A program made the position numbers and the translations under genes. From Aurantiacibacter poecillastricola (GTDB lineage Bacteria > Pseudomonadota > Alphaproteobacteria > Sphingomonadales > Sphingomonadaceae): a stretch of 47,536 nucleotides of DNA. The notes under the pieces are model-generated. The model saw nothing but the letters and a program-made list of their open reading frames with translations, was not told where the DNA came from and searched no databases. Every line of letters starts with the position of its first letter. Within the stretch, counting starts at the first letter, position 1. The stretch covers positions 1-47,536 of the forward strand of contig NZ_JAVAMS010000009.1 in assembly GCF_030730945.1 (NCBI RefSeq). The letters run 5' to 3'. Positions 7,698-16,520 of this stretch are shown here, in pieces.

Positions 7698-9779
7698 TCA
7701 AGCCCGCTCCGCTTGCGCCACCGCGTCCGTCGCCCTTAGCGCACTCAGGATGCGGGTAAGGTGCGCCAGGTCCTGCACTTCGAGGTCCACCGAATAGGTG
7801 TGGAACGGATCGTCGCGCTGGGTGAGTTCGAGGTTCATCACATTGGCGGTGTTGCGCGCGAAGACGCCCGCCATTTCCGCCAGCGTGCCGGGGCGGTTGT
7901 AGAGCACCACGGTCATCCGTCCCACCGCTCCGTGCGAGCGCTCGCCCCAGGACAGGTCCACCCAGTCGTTGTCCACGCCATTGGCGAGTTCGAGGCAGTC
8001 GATGGCGTGCACCTCCACCGTGTCGTGCGGGCGCCTCAATCCCACGATCCGGTCGCCGGGGACGGGGTGGCAGCATTCGGCAAGGTCGAAGCCCACGCCT
8101 GCGGTCAGCCCCTTGATGGAGATGACGCGCTCTTGCTCGCTCTCGTCCGGCATGTCGGCGGTGCTGCCGGGCACGAGCGCCTCCATCACCTCGCGGTCGG
8201 AGAGCTTGGCGGCGCCGATGGCCACCATAAGGTCCTCGACATCTTCCAGCTCCAGCCGCTCCACCGCCTGGCGAGTGGCCTTCTTTCCGACCTTGGCGGG
8301 AAGCCGGTCGGCGATGTCCTCGAACAGCTTGGCCCCGATCTCGGCGATCTCGGCCCGTTCGCGGGCGCGGACCGCGCGGCGAATGGCGGAGCGCGCCTTG
8401 CCGGTGACGACGAAGCCCAGCCACGACAATTGCGGCTCGGCGTGCTTGCCCTTGATGATCTCCACCACGTCGCCATTGCCCAGCGGCGTGCGCAGCGGCA
8501 TGTGCCGTCCGTTGATCTTCGCGCCCACTGTCTGCGCTCCAAGGTCGGTATGAACGGCGAAGGCGAAGTCCACAGCCGTCGCGCCCTTGGGCAGCTGGAA
8601 CAGCGCGCCCTTAGGTGTGAAGGCGAAGATGCGATCCTGGTAGATCGCCAACTTGGTGTGTTCGAGCAGTTCCTCGGGATCGTGGCTCTGCTCCACGATC
8701 TCGATCAGGTCGCGCAGCCAGCCGACCTGCCCATCCACCTGCCCGCCCTGCTTGTAGGCCCAGTGCGCGGCGAGCCCGAAGCCGTTGGTGCGATGCATCT
8801 CGCGGGTGCGAATCTGCACCTCCGCGCGCATCGACTTGTCGTAGAAGACCGTGGTGTGAAGGCTGCGATAGCCATTGTTCTTGGGGGTGGAGATGTAATC
8901 CTTGAAGCGCCCCGGCACGAATTGGAAGGCAGCGTGCAGAACGCCCAGCGCGCGGTAGCAATCCTCCACGCTTTCGGTCAGCACGCGGAAGGCCATGATG
9001 TCGGTTACCTGCTCGAAAGGAAGGTGCCGCTCGGCCATCTTGCGCCAGATCGAATAGGGATGCTTCTCGCGTCCCCATACCTCGACCTCCAGCCCCGCCT
9101 CGCTGAGCGCATGCTTGAAGTCGAGCGCGATCCGGTCGACCTGCCCTGCATCCGAAGAGCGCAGCTGGTCGAGCCGCTTCGTAATGGTGGCGTAGGCTTC
9201 AGGCTCCAGCTGCTCGAAGGCCAGGAGCTGCATCTCGCGCATATATTCGTACATGCCCACGCGCTCTGCCAGCGGGGCGTAGATATCCATCGTCTCGCGG
9301 GCGATACGCTGGCGCTTTGCCGGGCTCTTGATGTGGTGCAGCGTGCGCATGTTGTGCAGGCGGTCCGCCAGCTTCACCAGCAACACGCGCAGGTCCTCGC
9401 TCATCGCGAGAAGGAATTTGCGCAAATTTTCCGCCGCGCGCTCGTTCTCGGCCATCTGCTCGATCTTGGAGAGCTTGGTGACCCCATCCACCAGCCGGGC
9501 GACATCCGGGCCGAACTGCGCCTCGATATCCTCTATCGTGGCGAGCGTATCCTCCACCGTATCGTGCAGCAGCGCGGTGATGATGGTCTGCTGGTCCAGC
9601 TTCAGGTCGGTCATCAGCCCGGCGACTTCGACCGGATGGCTGAAATACGGGTCTCCGCTCGCCCGCTTCTGGCTGCCGTGTTTCTGCACGGTGTAGACAT
9701 AGGCGCGGTTGAGCAGCGCCTCGTCGGCGTTCGGGTCGTATTCCTTCACCCGTTCAACAAGTTCGTACTGGCGCAGCAT
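7698..9779 (-). CDS. rsh: Bifunctional (p)ppGpp synthetase/hydrolase, RelA/SpoT family
   Basis: With ATG at 9779 (MLRQYELVERVKEYDP) the product is 693 residues, normal for an alphaproteobacterial Rsh. The domains are in order: HD hydrolase (SHPVEVAGLMTDL and the metal-binding ALLHDTVEDT), synthetase (RFKDYISTPKNNGYRSLHTTV, then EVQIRTREMH), TGS (FTPKGALFQLPKGATAVDFAF) and a C-terminal ACT domain. An intact HDTVED motif and an intact synthetase core suggest both activities. The enzyme makes ppGpp during starvation and removes it otherwise. Upstream in-frame starts up to 9938 exist but add non-conserved sequence. It is divergent from the methyltransferase gene across a 240-base promoter region. 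Confidence 0.95.
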   Translation of the reverse strand: MLRQYELVERVKEYDPNADEALLNRAYVYTVQKHGSQKRASGDPYFSHPVEVAGLMTDLKLDQQTIITALLHDTVEDTLATIEDIEAQFGPDVARLVDGVTKLSKIEQMAENERAAENLRKFLLAMSEDLRVLLVKLADRLHNMRTLHHIKSPAKRQRIARETMDIYAPLAERVGMYEYMREMQLLAFEQLEPEAYATITKRLDQLRSSDAGQVDRIALDFKHALSEAGLEVEVWGREKHPYSIWRKMAERHLPFEQVTDIMAFRVLTESVEDCYRALGVLHAAFQFVPGRFKDYISTPKNNGYRSLHTTVFYDKSMRAEVQIRTREMHRTNGFGLAAHWAYKQGGQVDGQVGWLRDLIEIVEQSHDPEELLEHTKLAIYQDRIFAFTPKGALFQLPKGATAVDFAFAVHTDLGAQTVGAKINGRHMPLRTPLGNGDVVEIIKGKHAEPQLSWLGFVVTGKARSAIRRAVRARERAEIAEIGAKLFEDIADRLPAKVGKKATRQAVERLELEDVEDLMVAIGAAKLSDREVMEALVPGSTADMPDESEQERVISIKGLTAGVGFDLAECCHPVPGDRIVGLRRPHDTVEVHAIDCLELANGVDNDWVDLSWGERSHGAVGRMTVVLYNRPGTLAEMAGVFARNTANVMNLELTQRDDPFHTYSVDLEVQDLAHLTRILSALRATDAVAQAERA

Positions 9780-10019
9780 CGTTTGCAGAATGTGCGGTTT
9801 CCTGCAGGTTTCGGCAAGGGGAAAGGTGCGCGGAACGATGAAGGTTTGCATCCATTGCACAACTGACGGTCCCCTGTCGCAGAACCGCTCGCCTTGGCGT
9901 GGGCGCTGCAATCCATCAGACCAGCGGGACAAGGACAACGCGACGACACAACGCCGGCATCGTGCATGCCTACCTCGCGATGCCGTGCGCCTTTACCTTG
10001 GCGGGCAAGAGGAAATTTC

Positions 10020-10643
10020 ATGGGCGACGCCAATCTGGACCGGATCTACGAAGCGTCCGGCAGTGCCGAGATGCGCGAACTCTACGACAAGTGGGCCGAG
10101 AAATACGATGCCGACGTCGAAGGCAGCGGATACGAGACACCCCGCCGCATAGCCGAAACGCTTGCCGAACTGGTACCGGACAAGGACACCCCGCTGCTCG
10201 ACTATGGCTGCGGCACGGGCCTTTCGGGCGTGGCGCTGGCCGCGCAGGGCTTCTCCACCATCGACGGCTGCGACCTGTCGGAAAAGATGCTGCACCGTGC
10301 GCGGGAGAGGGAGTGCTACCGCAATCTCGAGCTCATCGAGCCGGGCCAGTCGCTGCCCAAGTCGATCGCCGACTACGAGGTCGTCGCTGCGGTCGGCGTG
10401 ATCAGCAAGGGCGCCGCCCCGCCATCCGTCTATGGCGAGGTGCTTCACATGATGAAGCCGGGCGCCATCCTGATCTTCTCATTGAACGATCTGAGCCTCG
10501 CCGAGCCCGAATACGCTTCGCTGGCGGAGGAAAGCGCAAAGGCCGGACAAGTGGAGATCGTCTCCAGCGTCCACGGCCCGCACCTTACCGGCTATGAGGA
10601 CAATAGCGGTTCGACCGTCACGGTGGTGAGAAAGCTTGGCTGA
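10020..10643 (+). CDS. Class I SAM-dependent methyltransferase
   Basis: The 207-residue protein has the SAM-binding motif I LLDYGCGTGLSG near residues 59-70, followed by the acidic strand end DGCDLSEKML. The N-terminal helix (MRELYDKWAEKYDADV) and the overall spacing resemble the METTL27/WBSCR27-like methyltransferases. No signal or membrane segment is present. The substrate is unknown; a small molecule is likely, because no nucleic acid or protein recognition domain is attached. GAGG about 8 bases before ATG 10020 supports the start; longer in-frame starts lie in the divergent promoter region. It converges on the M1 peptidase gene. Confidence 0.85.
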   Translation: MGDANLDRIYEASGSAEMRELYDKWAEKYDADVEGSGYETPRRIAETLAELVPDKDTPLLDYGCGTGLSGVALAAQGFSTIDGCDLSEKMLHRARERECYRNLELIEPGQSLPKSIADYEVVAAVGVISKGAAPPSVYGEVLHMMKPGAILIFSLNDLSLAEPEYASLAEESAKAGQVEIVSSVHGPHLTGYEDNSGSTVTVVRKLG

Positions 10644-10664
10644 CCGCCACGCGGGTGGAAGGGC

Positions 10665-12569
10665 CTAGCCCTCCCACCCCACGATCGGATCGACCTGGTT
10701 GCGCGTGTAGCTGTGATAGCCGGCGCGCGTCTCGTTATAAATGCGTGTGGCGATGGGGCGGCCCCAGCTTCCCGTTTCCCAAAGAGCCTGGAACAGTGGC
10801 TCGACGAACTTGTTGCGGCCCACTTCGGCAAGGAATTCCTCGGCCTGCGGAACCGCGGGCTGGTATTCGTTGCGCAGCGCCGCTTCCAGCCACAGGAACA
10901 GCACCTCGTTGTTGCCGGTTTCCGACAGGTCCAGTTCGCTGTTCAGCGAAGCGAGTTGGTCGTCCGAGAGTTCTTCGGGCAGTTCGCGCAGGAAGCGCTG
11001 CTTCTCGGCGCCGGTCCAGCCGCCCCATTCGTCGCTGGGAATGGTGCCGTTGCCTGCATAAGCGCTGGCCGCTCCGTCCACCGAGGCGAAGGCCTGCGGA
11101 TCGGGCGCGATGGCGTTGTCCGGAAGGCCGGTGCCATAGACCCACTCGTCCAGCATCAGTTCCTCTTCCAGCTCATCGTCGCCGTCGATCACGTATTCAC
11201 GCAGTTCGGCGAGGAACATTTCCGAGGTCGCGGGCTGGAATGCATGGCGGTCGAACCAGCCGCGCATGAACTCGTCGAACCGCTCGCGGCCGATAATCCG
11301 CTCCATCGTGCGCAGGAAGACCGTGCCCTTGTCGTAGATCGCCGGGCCGACCGTCTCGAACGGGCTGATCCCCTCGGGCGTGCGCATGGCGGTGTTGGGA
11401 TTGTCCTCGCCCTGCTCCTCGATGGCTTCGACAAGGCTGGCATAGCTCAGCGCATATTCCTGCTCCGCACGGCGTTCGCCGAAGACGGCCTCGGAGATGC
11501 GGCTCTCGAAATAGGAGGTGACGCCCTCGTTCAGCCAGCCATCGCGCCAGCTCGAATAGGTGACGAGATTGCCCGACCAGCTATGCGCCAGTTCGTGCGC
11601 GATGAGGCCGGTATTCGAGCGATCCCCCGCAATGAAGGTGGGGGTGAGGAAGGTCATCACCGGGTTTTCCATCCCGCCATAGGGGAAGGCGGGCGGCAGC
11701 ACGATCATGTCGTAGCGGCCCCAGCGATACTCGCCATAGATGTCCTCGGCAGCGTCGATCATGGCTTCTGTATCGGTGAGCTCGGCGGCGGCTTCCTCGA
11801 GGATTGCCGGTTCCGCCCAGACACCCGAACGCGGACCCAGCTCGGCGAATTCGATGTTCCCGGCGGCAATCGCGATGAGGTAGGGCGGGATGGAGTTCTC
11901 CATCGTGAATTCGAAGGCGCGGCGGTTCTCGCCCACATCCTCGGGCTCGCCGCGGCTGATGCCGCTCATCACCACGTTCAGCGGCTTGGGAGCGGTGATG
12001 CGCGCCTCGTAGGTCTGGCGAATGCCGGGGCTGTCCTGCGTGGGGATCCAGCTGCGGTTGAGGATCGCCTGCCCCTGACTGAAGACGAAGGGGTATTCAC
12101 CGCCCGCCGTCTGCTCCGGCTCCAGCCATTGCAGCGCTTCGGCGTCGGGACCGCTCGCATAGCTGATGACGATCTGCTGCAATTCAGGGCCGGTCATCTC
12201 GCCCAGTTGCACGGTGATCGGCTCACCCTTGTCGGGATCGCTCTCGCCGATCTCGTAATCGAGCGCGTTGCCGTTGCCGTCGGTGATACCGCCGATGATC
12301 AGCCCGTCGGAATCGAGCACGATCTCGGTCGCGTCCTCGCTCGCATCCACGTCCAGCGTGGCGGTCCCTTCCACGCGCCGTCCCTCGAAATCAAGGTCGA
12401 GATCGAGCGCCACATGCGTCACCCGCGCTTCCAGCGGGCGGGCATAGGTAAACTCGTCCTGCGCTTCATCCGAGGTGAGGATGGGGGCCACGCGGCGCTC
12501 CTCCTGTGGCAAGTCGTCCGCGGTGCAGGCGGCCATGAGGAAGGGAAAGGCGAGAGCGAGAATACGCAT
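10665..12569 (-). CDS. M1-family metallopeptidase lipoprotein, leukotriene A4 hydrolase-like
   Basis: The start at 12569 gives a lipoprotein signal (MRILALAFPFLMAAC) and 634 residues. The substrate-binding GGMEN motif is near residue 298. The zinc motif HELAHSW is near residue 324, with the third zinc-binding glutamate in WLNEGVTSYFE. A C-terminal helical domain like that of leukotriene A4 hydrolase follows. It is an aminopeptidase probably anchored in the envelope and removing N-terminal residues from peptides taken up or released outside. An in-frame ATG nine codons earlier exists but would mask the lipobox. The 148-base gap to the GH16 gene is a divergent promoter region. Confidence 0.93.
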   Translation of the reverse strand: MRILALAFPFLMAACTADDLPQEERRVAPILTSDEAQDEFTYARPLEARVTHVALDLDLDFEGRRVEGTATLDVDASEDATEIVLDSDGLIIGGITDGNGNALDYEIGESDPDKGEPITVQLGEMTGPELQQIVISYASGPDAEALQWLEPEQTAGGEYPFVFSQGQAILNRSWIPTQDSPGIRQTYEARITAPKPLNVVMSGISRGEPEDVGENRRAFEFTMENSIPPYLIAIAAGNIEFAELGPRSGVWAEPAILEEAAAELTDTEAMIDAAEDIYGEYRWGRYDMIVLPPAFPYGGMENPVMTFLTPTFIAGDRSNTGLIAHELAHSWSGNLVTYSSWRDGWLNEGVTSYFESRISEAVFGERRAEQEYALSYASLVEAIEEQGEDNPNTAMRTPEGISPFETVGPAIYDKGTVFLRTMERIIGRERFDEFMRGWFDRHAFQPATSEMFLAELREYVIDGDDELEEELMLDEWVYGTGLPDNAIAPDPQAFASVDGAASAYAGNGTIPSDEWGGWTGAEKQRFLRELPEELSDDQLASLNSELDLSETGNNEVLFLWLEAALRNEYQPAVPQAEEFLAEVGRNKFVEPLFQALWETGSWGRPIATRIYNETRAGYHSYTRNQVDPIVGWEG

Positions 12570-12717
12570 GGAATCTCCGAAAGGTGCGACCGGCATTCCG
12601 GCCCGTGTAGCAAATTGCCCGGCCGTGTCATCCGGTGAAAGACATCACCCTGCCCGATCGTGCCTGAACGGGAACTGGCATAGTGACATCGTGCGTCGCC
12701 TTGCCTAGTCTGGACAT

Positions 12718-13647
12718 ATGCGAACGTTCCCAACCATCCTCTCTGCCCCGCTCTTCCTTGCACTCACCGCTTGTCAGCAATCGGAAGACACCGCACCGCC
12801 CACAGAGGCGGAGGTGGACGCGGCGCAGGCTCAGGCCGACAGGACCGACGCCAGCACGGGCACGCGAGAGCTGATCTTTTCGGACGAGTTCTCGGACGAC
12901 AGCCTCGATCCTACGAAATGGAACGTGGTCGGCATGGATTTCTGGGTGAACGAGGAGGAGCAGGCCTATGTCAATTCACCCGATACCATCCAGTTCGTCG
13001 ACGGGCTGGAAGGCGCGGATGGCGGCGCATTGGTGCTGCGCCCGGTCTATCGTCCGGGCCAGGATACCAACGAGGAGCGTAACGCAGACTTCATCTCCGG
13101 CCGGGTTAACACGCGCGGCAATTTCGAATTCACCTATGGCCGCGCCGAAGCCCGCATCCGCATGCCCGACGCGGTCGGCGTGTGGCCGGCCTTCTGGCTG
13201 CTCGCCGATGCCGAATGGCCGAGCGAGGGCGAGATCGACATCATGGAATATGTCGGCCAGGCCGACTGGACCGGAGTCGCCCTGCACGGCCCCGGCTATT
13301 CGGGCGATGCCGGCATCGCGGACCGACAGTATTTCCCCGAGGGCACGGACGTAACCGACTGGCACGTCTACGCCGCCGAATGGACGCCCGAGGGCGTCGA
13401 ATTCTTCGTCGACGACCGCCTCACCTTCCGCGTGCCCAAAACCAATGTCGAGTTCTTCGGGGAATGGGTTTTCGACAACCCGCAATATGTCGTGCTGAAC
13501 TTTGCCGTGGGCGGGATCTACCCCTACAAGATCAACGGTATCGAGGAGCCCTACAAGGGCATGCCACAGGAAACCGCAGACCGCATCGAGGCAGGCGAAC
13601 TGGCGATGGAAGTGGACTGGGTGCGGGTCTACGCGGCCAGGGACTAG
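12718..13647 (+). CDS. GH16 family glycoside hydrolase, lipoprotein
   Basis: The 309-residue product starts with a lipoprotein signal (MRTFPTILSAPLFLALTAC). It continues to a concanavalin-like domain with the GH16 active-site signature GEIDIMEYVG near residues 172-181, in which the first Glu is the nucleophile and the last the acid/base. Flanking family landmarks include FWLLADAEWPSEG and WHVYAAEWTPEGVEFFVD. Laminarinase or another beta-1,3/1,4-glucanase activity is likely; the exact glycan cannot be told by eye. Its TAG stop overlaps the stop of the convergent hemF gene in a shared CTAG. Confidence 0.9.
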   Translation: MRTFPTILSAPLFLALTACQQSEDTAPPTEAEVDAAQAQADRTDASTGTRELIFSDEFSDDSLDPTKWNVVGMDFWVNEEEQAYVNSPDTIQFVDGLEGADGGALVLRPVYRPGQDTNEERNADFISGRVNTRGNFEFTYGRAEARIRMPDAVGVWPAFWLLADAEWPSEGEIDIMEYVGQADWTGVALHGPGYSGDAGIADRQYFPEGTDVTDWHVYAAEWTPEGVEFFVDDRLTFRVPKTNVEFFGEWVFDNPQYVVLNFAVGGIYPYKINGIEEPYKGMPQETADRIEAGELAMEVDWVRVYAARD

Positions 13648-14498
13648 CTCCAGGTCACCTCCGGCGGCAGGCTCATCAGGATCGCGTCGATATTGCCGCC
13701 GGTCTTCAGGCCGAACAGCGTGCCCCTGTCATAGACGAGGTTGAACTCGACATAGCGCCCCCGCCATTCGAGCTGGGCGGCCTTTTCCTCAGGCGTCCAG
13801 TCCTGGTCCATGCGCTTCCGCACGATAGCGGGGAAGGCATCGAGGAAAGCTTCGCCAACATCGCGGGTGAAGGCGAAGTGACGCTCGAAAGCGGCCTCGT
13901 TCTCGCATTCGAGATGGTCGTAGAATATGCCGCCCACGCCGCGATGCACGCCGCGATGGGGGATGTAGAAATAGTCGTCCGCCCACTTCTTGTAGCGATC
14001 GTAATAGGTCGGGTTGTGCGCCGCGCAGGCAGCGCGCAGGCGAGCGTGGAAAGCGTCGGTATCCTTAGGGTATTCGATGGGCGGATTGAGGTCCGCGCCG
14101 CCGCCGAACCAGGCTGCCTGCGTGGTGAGGAACCGGGTGTTCATGTGCACCGCGGGCACGTGCGGATTGGCCATGTGCGCGACCAGCGAGATGCCGGTGG
14201 CGGTGAATTGCGGGTTCTCCACGCTCGCGCCGTTCACCTGATCGGCGAACTTGGGAGAGAATTCGCCCGATACCGTGGAGACGTTGACTCCCACCTTCTC
14301 GAACACCTTGCCCTTCATCACCCCGCGCACGCCGCCGCCGCCGTCCGAATCGTCTTCGGTTTCGCGATCCCATGCGATGTATTCGAAGGCGGCGTCGGAC
14401 CCCGCTTCGCGCTCGATCTCCTCGAACTCGGCGCAGATGCGGTCGCGCAGGGTTTCAAACCATGTGCGCGCCTGGGCGGTTTGCTGTGACCAATCCAT
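13644..14498 (-). CDS. hemF: Oxygen-dependent coproporphyrinogen III oxidase
   Basis: From ATG 14498 the protein has 284 residues, normal for HemF. Landmarks are GVNVSTVSGEF, the metal and substrate region HMNTRFL, WFGGGADLNPP, RGVGGIFYDHLE, and the C-terminal GRYVEFNLVYDRGTLFGLKTGG. The enzyme decarboxylates two propionates of coproporphyrinogen III with O2 to give protoporphyrinogen IX in the cytoplasm, so it implies aerobic heme (and possibly bacteriochlorophyll) synthesis. It diverges from pdeM with only 45 bases between starts and ends tail to tail with the GH16 gene. Confidence 0.97.
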   Translation of the reverse strand: MDWSQQTAQARTWFETLRDRICAEFEEIEREAGSDAAFEYIAWDRETEDDSDGGGGVRGVMKGKVFEKVGVNVSTVSGEFSPKFADQVNGASVENPQFTATGISLVAHMANPHVPAVHMNTRFLTTQAAWFGGGADLNPPIEYPKDTDAFHARLRAACAAHNPTYYDRYKKWADDYFYIPHRGVHRGVGGIFYDHLECENEAAFERHFAFTRDVGEAFLDAFPAIVRKRMDQDWTPEEKAAQLEWRGRYVEFNLVYDRGTLFGLKTGGNIDAILMSLPPEVTWS

Positions 14499-14543
14499 GA
14501 AGAGGCTCTTGCCAAAGCGCGCGGCAGGCGGCAAGTGGCGTGC

Positions 14544-15251
14544 ATGGTTCCCGTTTCGTTCACCTTCCCCTTTTGCGGCGACGAATTCGTGCTCACGAAA
14601 TCGCGGGCGGTCTTCTGGCCGCGCGAGAACGCGCTGCTGGTGGCGGACCTGCACCTGGAAAAGGCCAGCTTCTTCGCCCGGCACGGCCAGCTGCTGCCGC
14701 CCTACGACAGCCGCGAGACGCTGGAACGGCTGTCGGAAGCGATTCGCGAAACCGGCGCACGGCGCGTGTTCACGCTGGGCGACAATTTCCACGATTCAAA
14801 AGGGTCGCAGACGCTAGGCGACTACGAGTGCGGCATGCTCGCCGCGCTCATTCGCGCCACGGACTGGGTGTGGATCACCGGCAATCACGATCCTTCGATG
14901 GAAGCGAAAAGCGGCGGCACGATTGCCGAGGAGCTGGATATTTCCGGCATGGTGCTGCGGCACATGGCGAAGAAGGGCGAGACCCGGCCGGAGCTGTCCG
15001 GCCATTTCCATCCCCGCGTGCAGGTGAAGATCCACCACCGCCATATCCGCCGCCCCTGCGCGGTGGTGGCGCACAATGGCGATGCGACATGCGGGCGGAT
15101 GATCCTTCCCGCTTTCGGCGCGCTGACGGGCGGGATGGATGCAGGCGATCCCGCGATCCTCAAGGCGCTGCAACCGGCCAGCGCCATCGACGCCGTGGTA
15201 CCGGCAGGCAAGCGACTGGCGCGCTTCCCTCTCTGGCGCGAAGCCGCGTAA
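14544..15251 (+). CDS. pdeM: PdeM-type DNA damage response metallophosphoesterase
   Basis: The calcineurin-like metallophosphoesterase motifs are clear in this 235-residue protein: LLVADLHLEKA, then TLGDNFHD, GNHD and a final SGHFHPR. The spacing DLHLxKA and the C-terminal PAFGALTGG fit the ligase-associated endonuclease PdeM, usually encoded with an Lhr-type helicase, an exonuclease and an ATP-dependent ligase. None of those partners is next to it here. ATG 14544 is preferred over GTG 14535, three codons upstream. It diverges from hemF. Confidence 0.85.
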   Translation: MVPVSFTFPFCGDEFVLTKSRAVFWPRENALLVADLHLEKASFFARHGQLLPPYDSRETLERLSEAIRETGARRVFTLGDNFHDSKGSQTLGDYECGMLAALIRATDWVWITGNHDPSMEAKSGGTIAEELDISGMVLRHMAKKGETRPELSGHFHPRVQVKIHHRHIRRPCAVVAHNGDATCGRMILPAFGALTGGMDAGDPAILKALQPASAIDAVVPAGKRLARFPLWREAA

Positions 15252-15349
15252 GACGAATTCGCGCGCGCCATCGGCGTTGAACCACTGGCGCTCCGGCGCG
15301 TTCGGCATTACATAGAGACATTCGTATACACTGCTACAGGAGCACAACC

Positions 15350-15892
15350 ATACCTCGTCCACCCCGCCGCAGCATGGCACCGCCGGTCAAATCCGGCCCG
15401 AAATACGACCAGTTTATCCAGGCCGACAAGGTCCGCGTCATCGATGGTGACGGCGAGAATCTCGGCGTGATGTACACCCGCGAAGCGATCGAGCAGGCCC
15501 AGGACGCGGGCCTCAACCTCGTCGAGGTTTCGCCCAATGCGAACCCGCCGGTGTGCAAGTTCCTCAATGTCGGCAAGTACCGCTACGAAGCCCAGAAAAA
15601 GGCGAATGCGGCGCGCAAGACGCAGAAGACGCAGGACATCAAGGAAATCAAGATGCGTCCGAACATCGATGATCACGATTACGATGTGAAGATGAAGAAC
15701 GTGAACAAGTTCATCGACAATGGCGACAAGGTGAAGGTCACCCTGCGCTTTCGTGGCCGCGAGATGGCGCACCAGCACCTGGGCATGGACCTGCTCAAGC
15801 GCGTGCAGGAAGACGTGGCGGAAATCGCCAAGGTCGAGGCTTTCCCGCGCCTCGAAGGCCGCCAGATGCTGATGGTGCTGGCTCCCAAGTAA
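15350..15892 (+). CDS. infC: Translation initiation factor IF-3, probable ATA start
   Basis: The core matches IF-3 throughout: the IF3-N region ([29 protein letters not shown]), [15 protein letters not shown], then the IF3-C domain ([28 protein letters not shown]). It binds the 30S subunit and checks initiator tRNA and start codon. The first ATG is at 15374, but it has no ribosome binding site. An AGGAG at 15338-15342 sits 7 bases before an in-frame ATA at 15350, giving a 180-residue protein that begins PRPPRRS. A rare start on infC is known from E. coli (AUU), where it allows IF-3 autoregulation; ATA here is inferred by analogy. Confidence 0.9.
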   Translation: MPRPPRRSMAPPVKSGPKYDQFIQADKVRVIDGDGENLGVMYTREAIEQAQDAGLNLVEVSPNANPPVCKFLNVGKYRYEAQKKANAARKTQKTQDIKEIKMRPNIDDHDYDVKMKNVNKFIDNGDKVKVTLRFRGREMAHQHLGMDLLKRVQEDVAEIAKVEAFPRLEGRQMLMVLAPK

Positions 15893-15930
15893 GACAGGAA
15901 CGCGGGCGGACCGTGCGGGTTTTTCCCGTC

Positions 15931-16518
15931 ATGATCCGCCCTCTTCTCCTGCTATTGTTGCCGGTGCTGCTTGCCCTTCCCGCATGCGGGGACAGGGCAG
16001 CAGGCGATAGCGAGCCGGTCGCCGGTTCCGGTTCCCAAGGTGCGCCCGACGTTCCGCTTCCTGGCGCTCCTCCCTCGGCCCATACCTCTGCCGACGAGCC
16101 GAATGACGTACATCCCTCACTGGCCCCGCCGGTCCTCGATGCCGAGGCTGCCGGCGGCGAGACCGGTGCGCGTAGCGTGCTGGTGAACTGGGCGCGGGCG
16201 CTCGAACTCGAGGAATATGATCAGGCCTGGTCGATGCTGGGCGAACAAGACAAGCAGCGCTGGAACCGCGAGGAGTTCGCCGCCCTGTTCGAAGATTTGA
16301 GCGAGATCACCGTGGCGGTTCCCTCGGGCAGGATGGAAGGCGCGGCAGGCTCGCTCTATTACACCGCCCCCACCACGATCACCGCCACCGATGCCGATGG
16401 CCGTCCCGTTCGTTACGAGGGCGAAGTCGTGCTGCGCCGTGTCAATGATGTGCCGGGCGCTACGGCGGAGCAGTTGCAGTGGCATATCGAGCGGGTCTCG
16501 CTCGACTGGACGCACTGA
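15931..16518 (+). CDS. Hypothetical lipoprotein
   Basis: The 195-residue product begins with a strong lipoprotein signal (MIRPLLLLLLPVLLALPAC). About 60 residues rich in Ala, Pro, Ser and acidic residues follow. A folded C-terminal part begins near NWARALELEEYDQAWSML and runs to GEVVLRRVNDVPG and WHIERV. The helical start and beta end resemble small NTF2-like or domain-of-unknown-function lipoproteins, but no family is recognised with confidence. A GTG at 15913 could extend it by six residues. It follows infC by 38 bases and may be cotranscribed; it converges on the Tat-exported protein gene. Confidence 0.75.
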   Translation: MIRPLLLLLLPVLLALPACGDRAAGDSEPVAGSGSQGAPDVPLPGAPPSAHTSADEPNDVHPSLAPPVLDAEAAGGETGARSVLVNWARALELEEYDQAWSMLGEQDKQRWNREEFAALFEDLSEITVAVPSGRMEGAAGSLYYTAPTTITATDADGRPVRYEGEVVLRRVNDVPGATAEQLQWHIERVSLDWTH

Positions 16519-16520
16519 GC

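Noticed and set aside
7761..9866. Long open frame antisense to rsh
   Set aside because: A shadow of rsh caused by codon bias; its translation has no family features.
10713..12638. Very long open frame antisense to the M1 peptidase
   Set aside because: It mirrors the peptidase gene with biased GC-rich codons, has no ribosome binding site or recognisable domain, and the sense protein has all M1 motifs.
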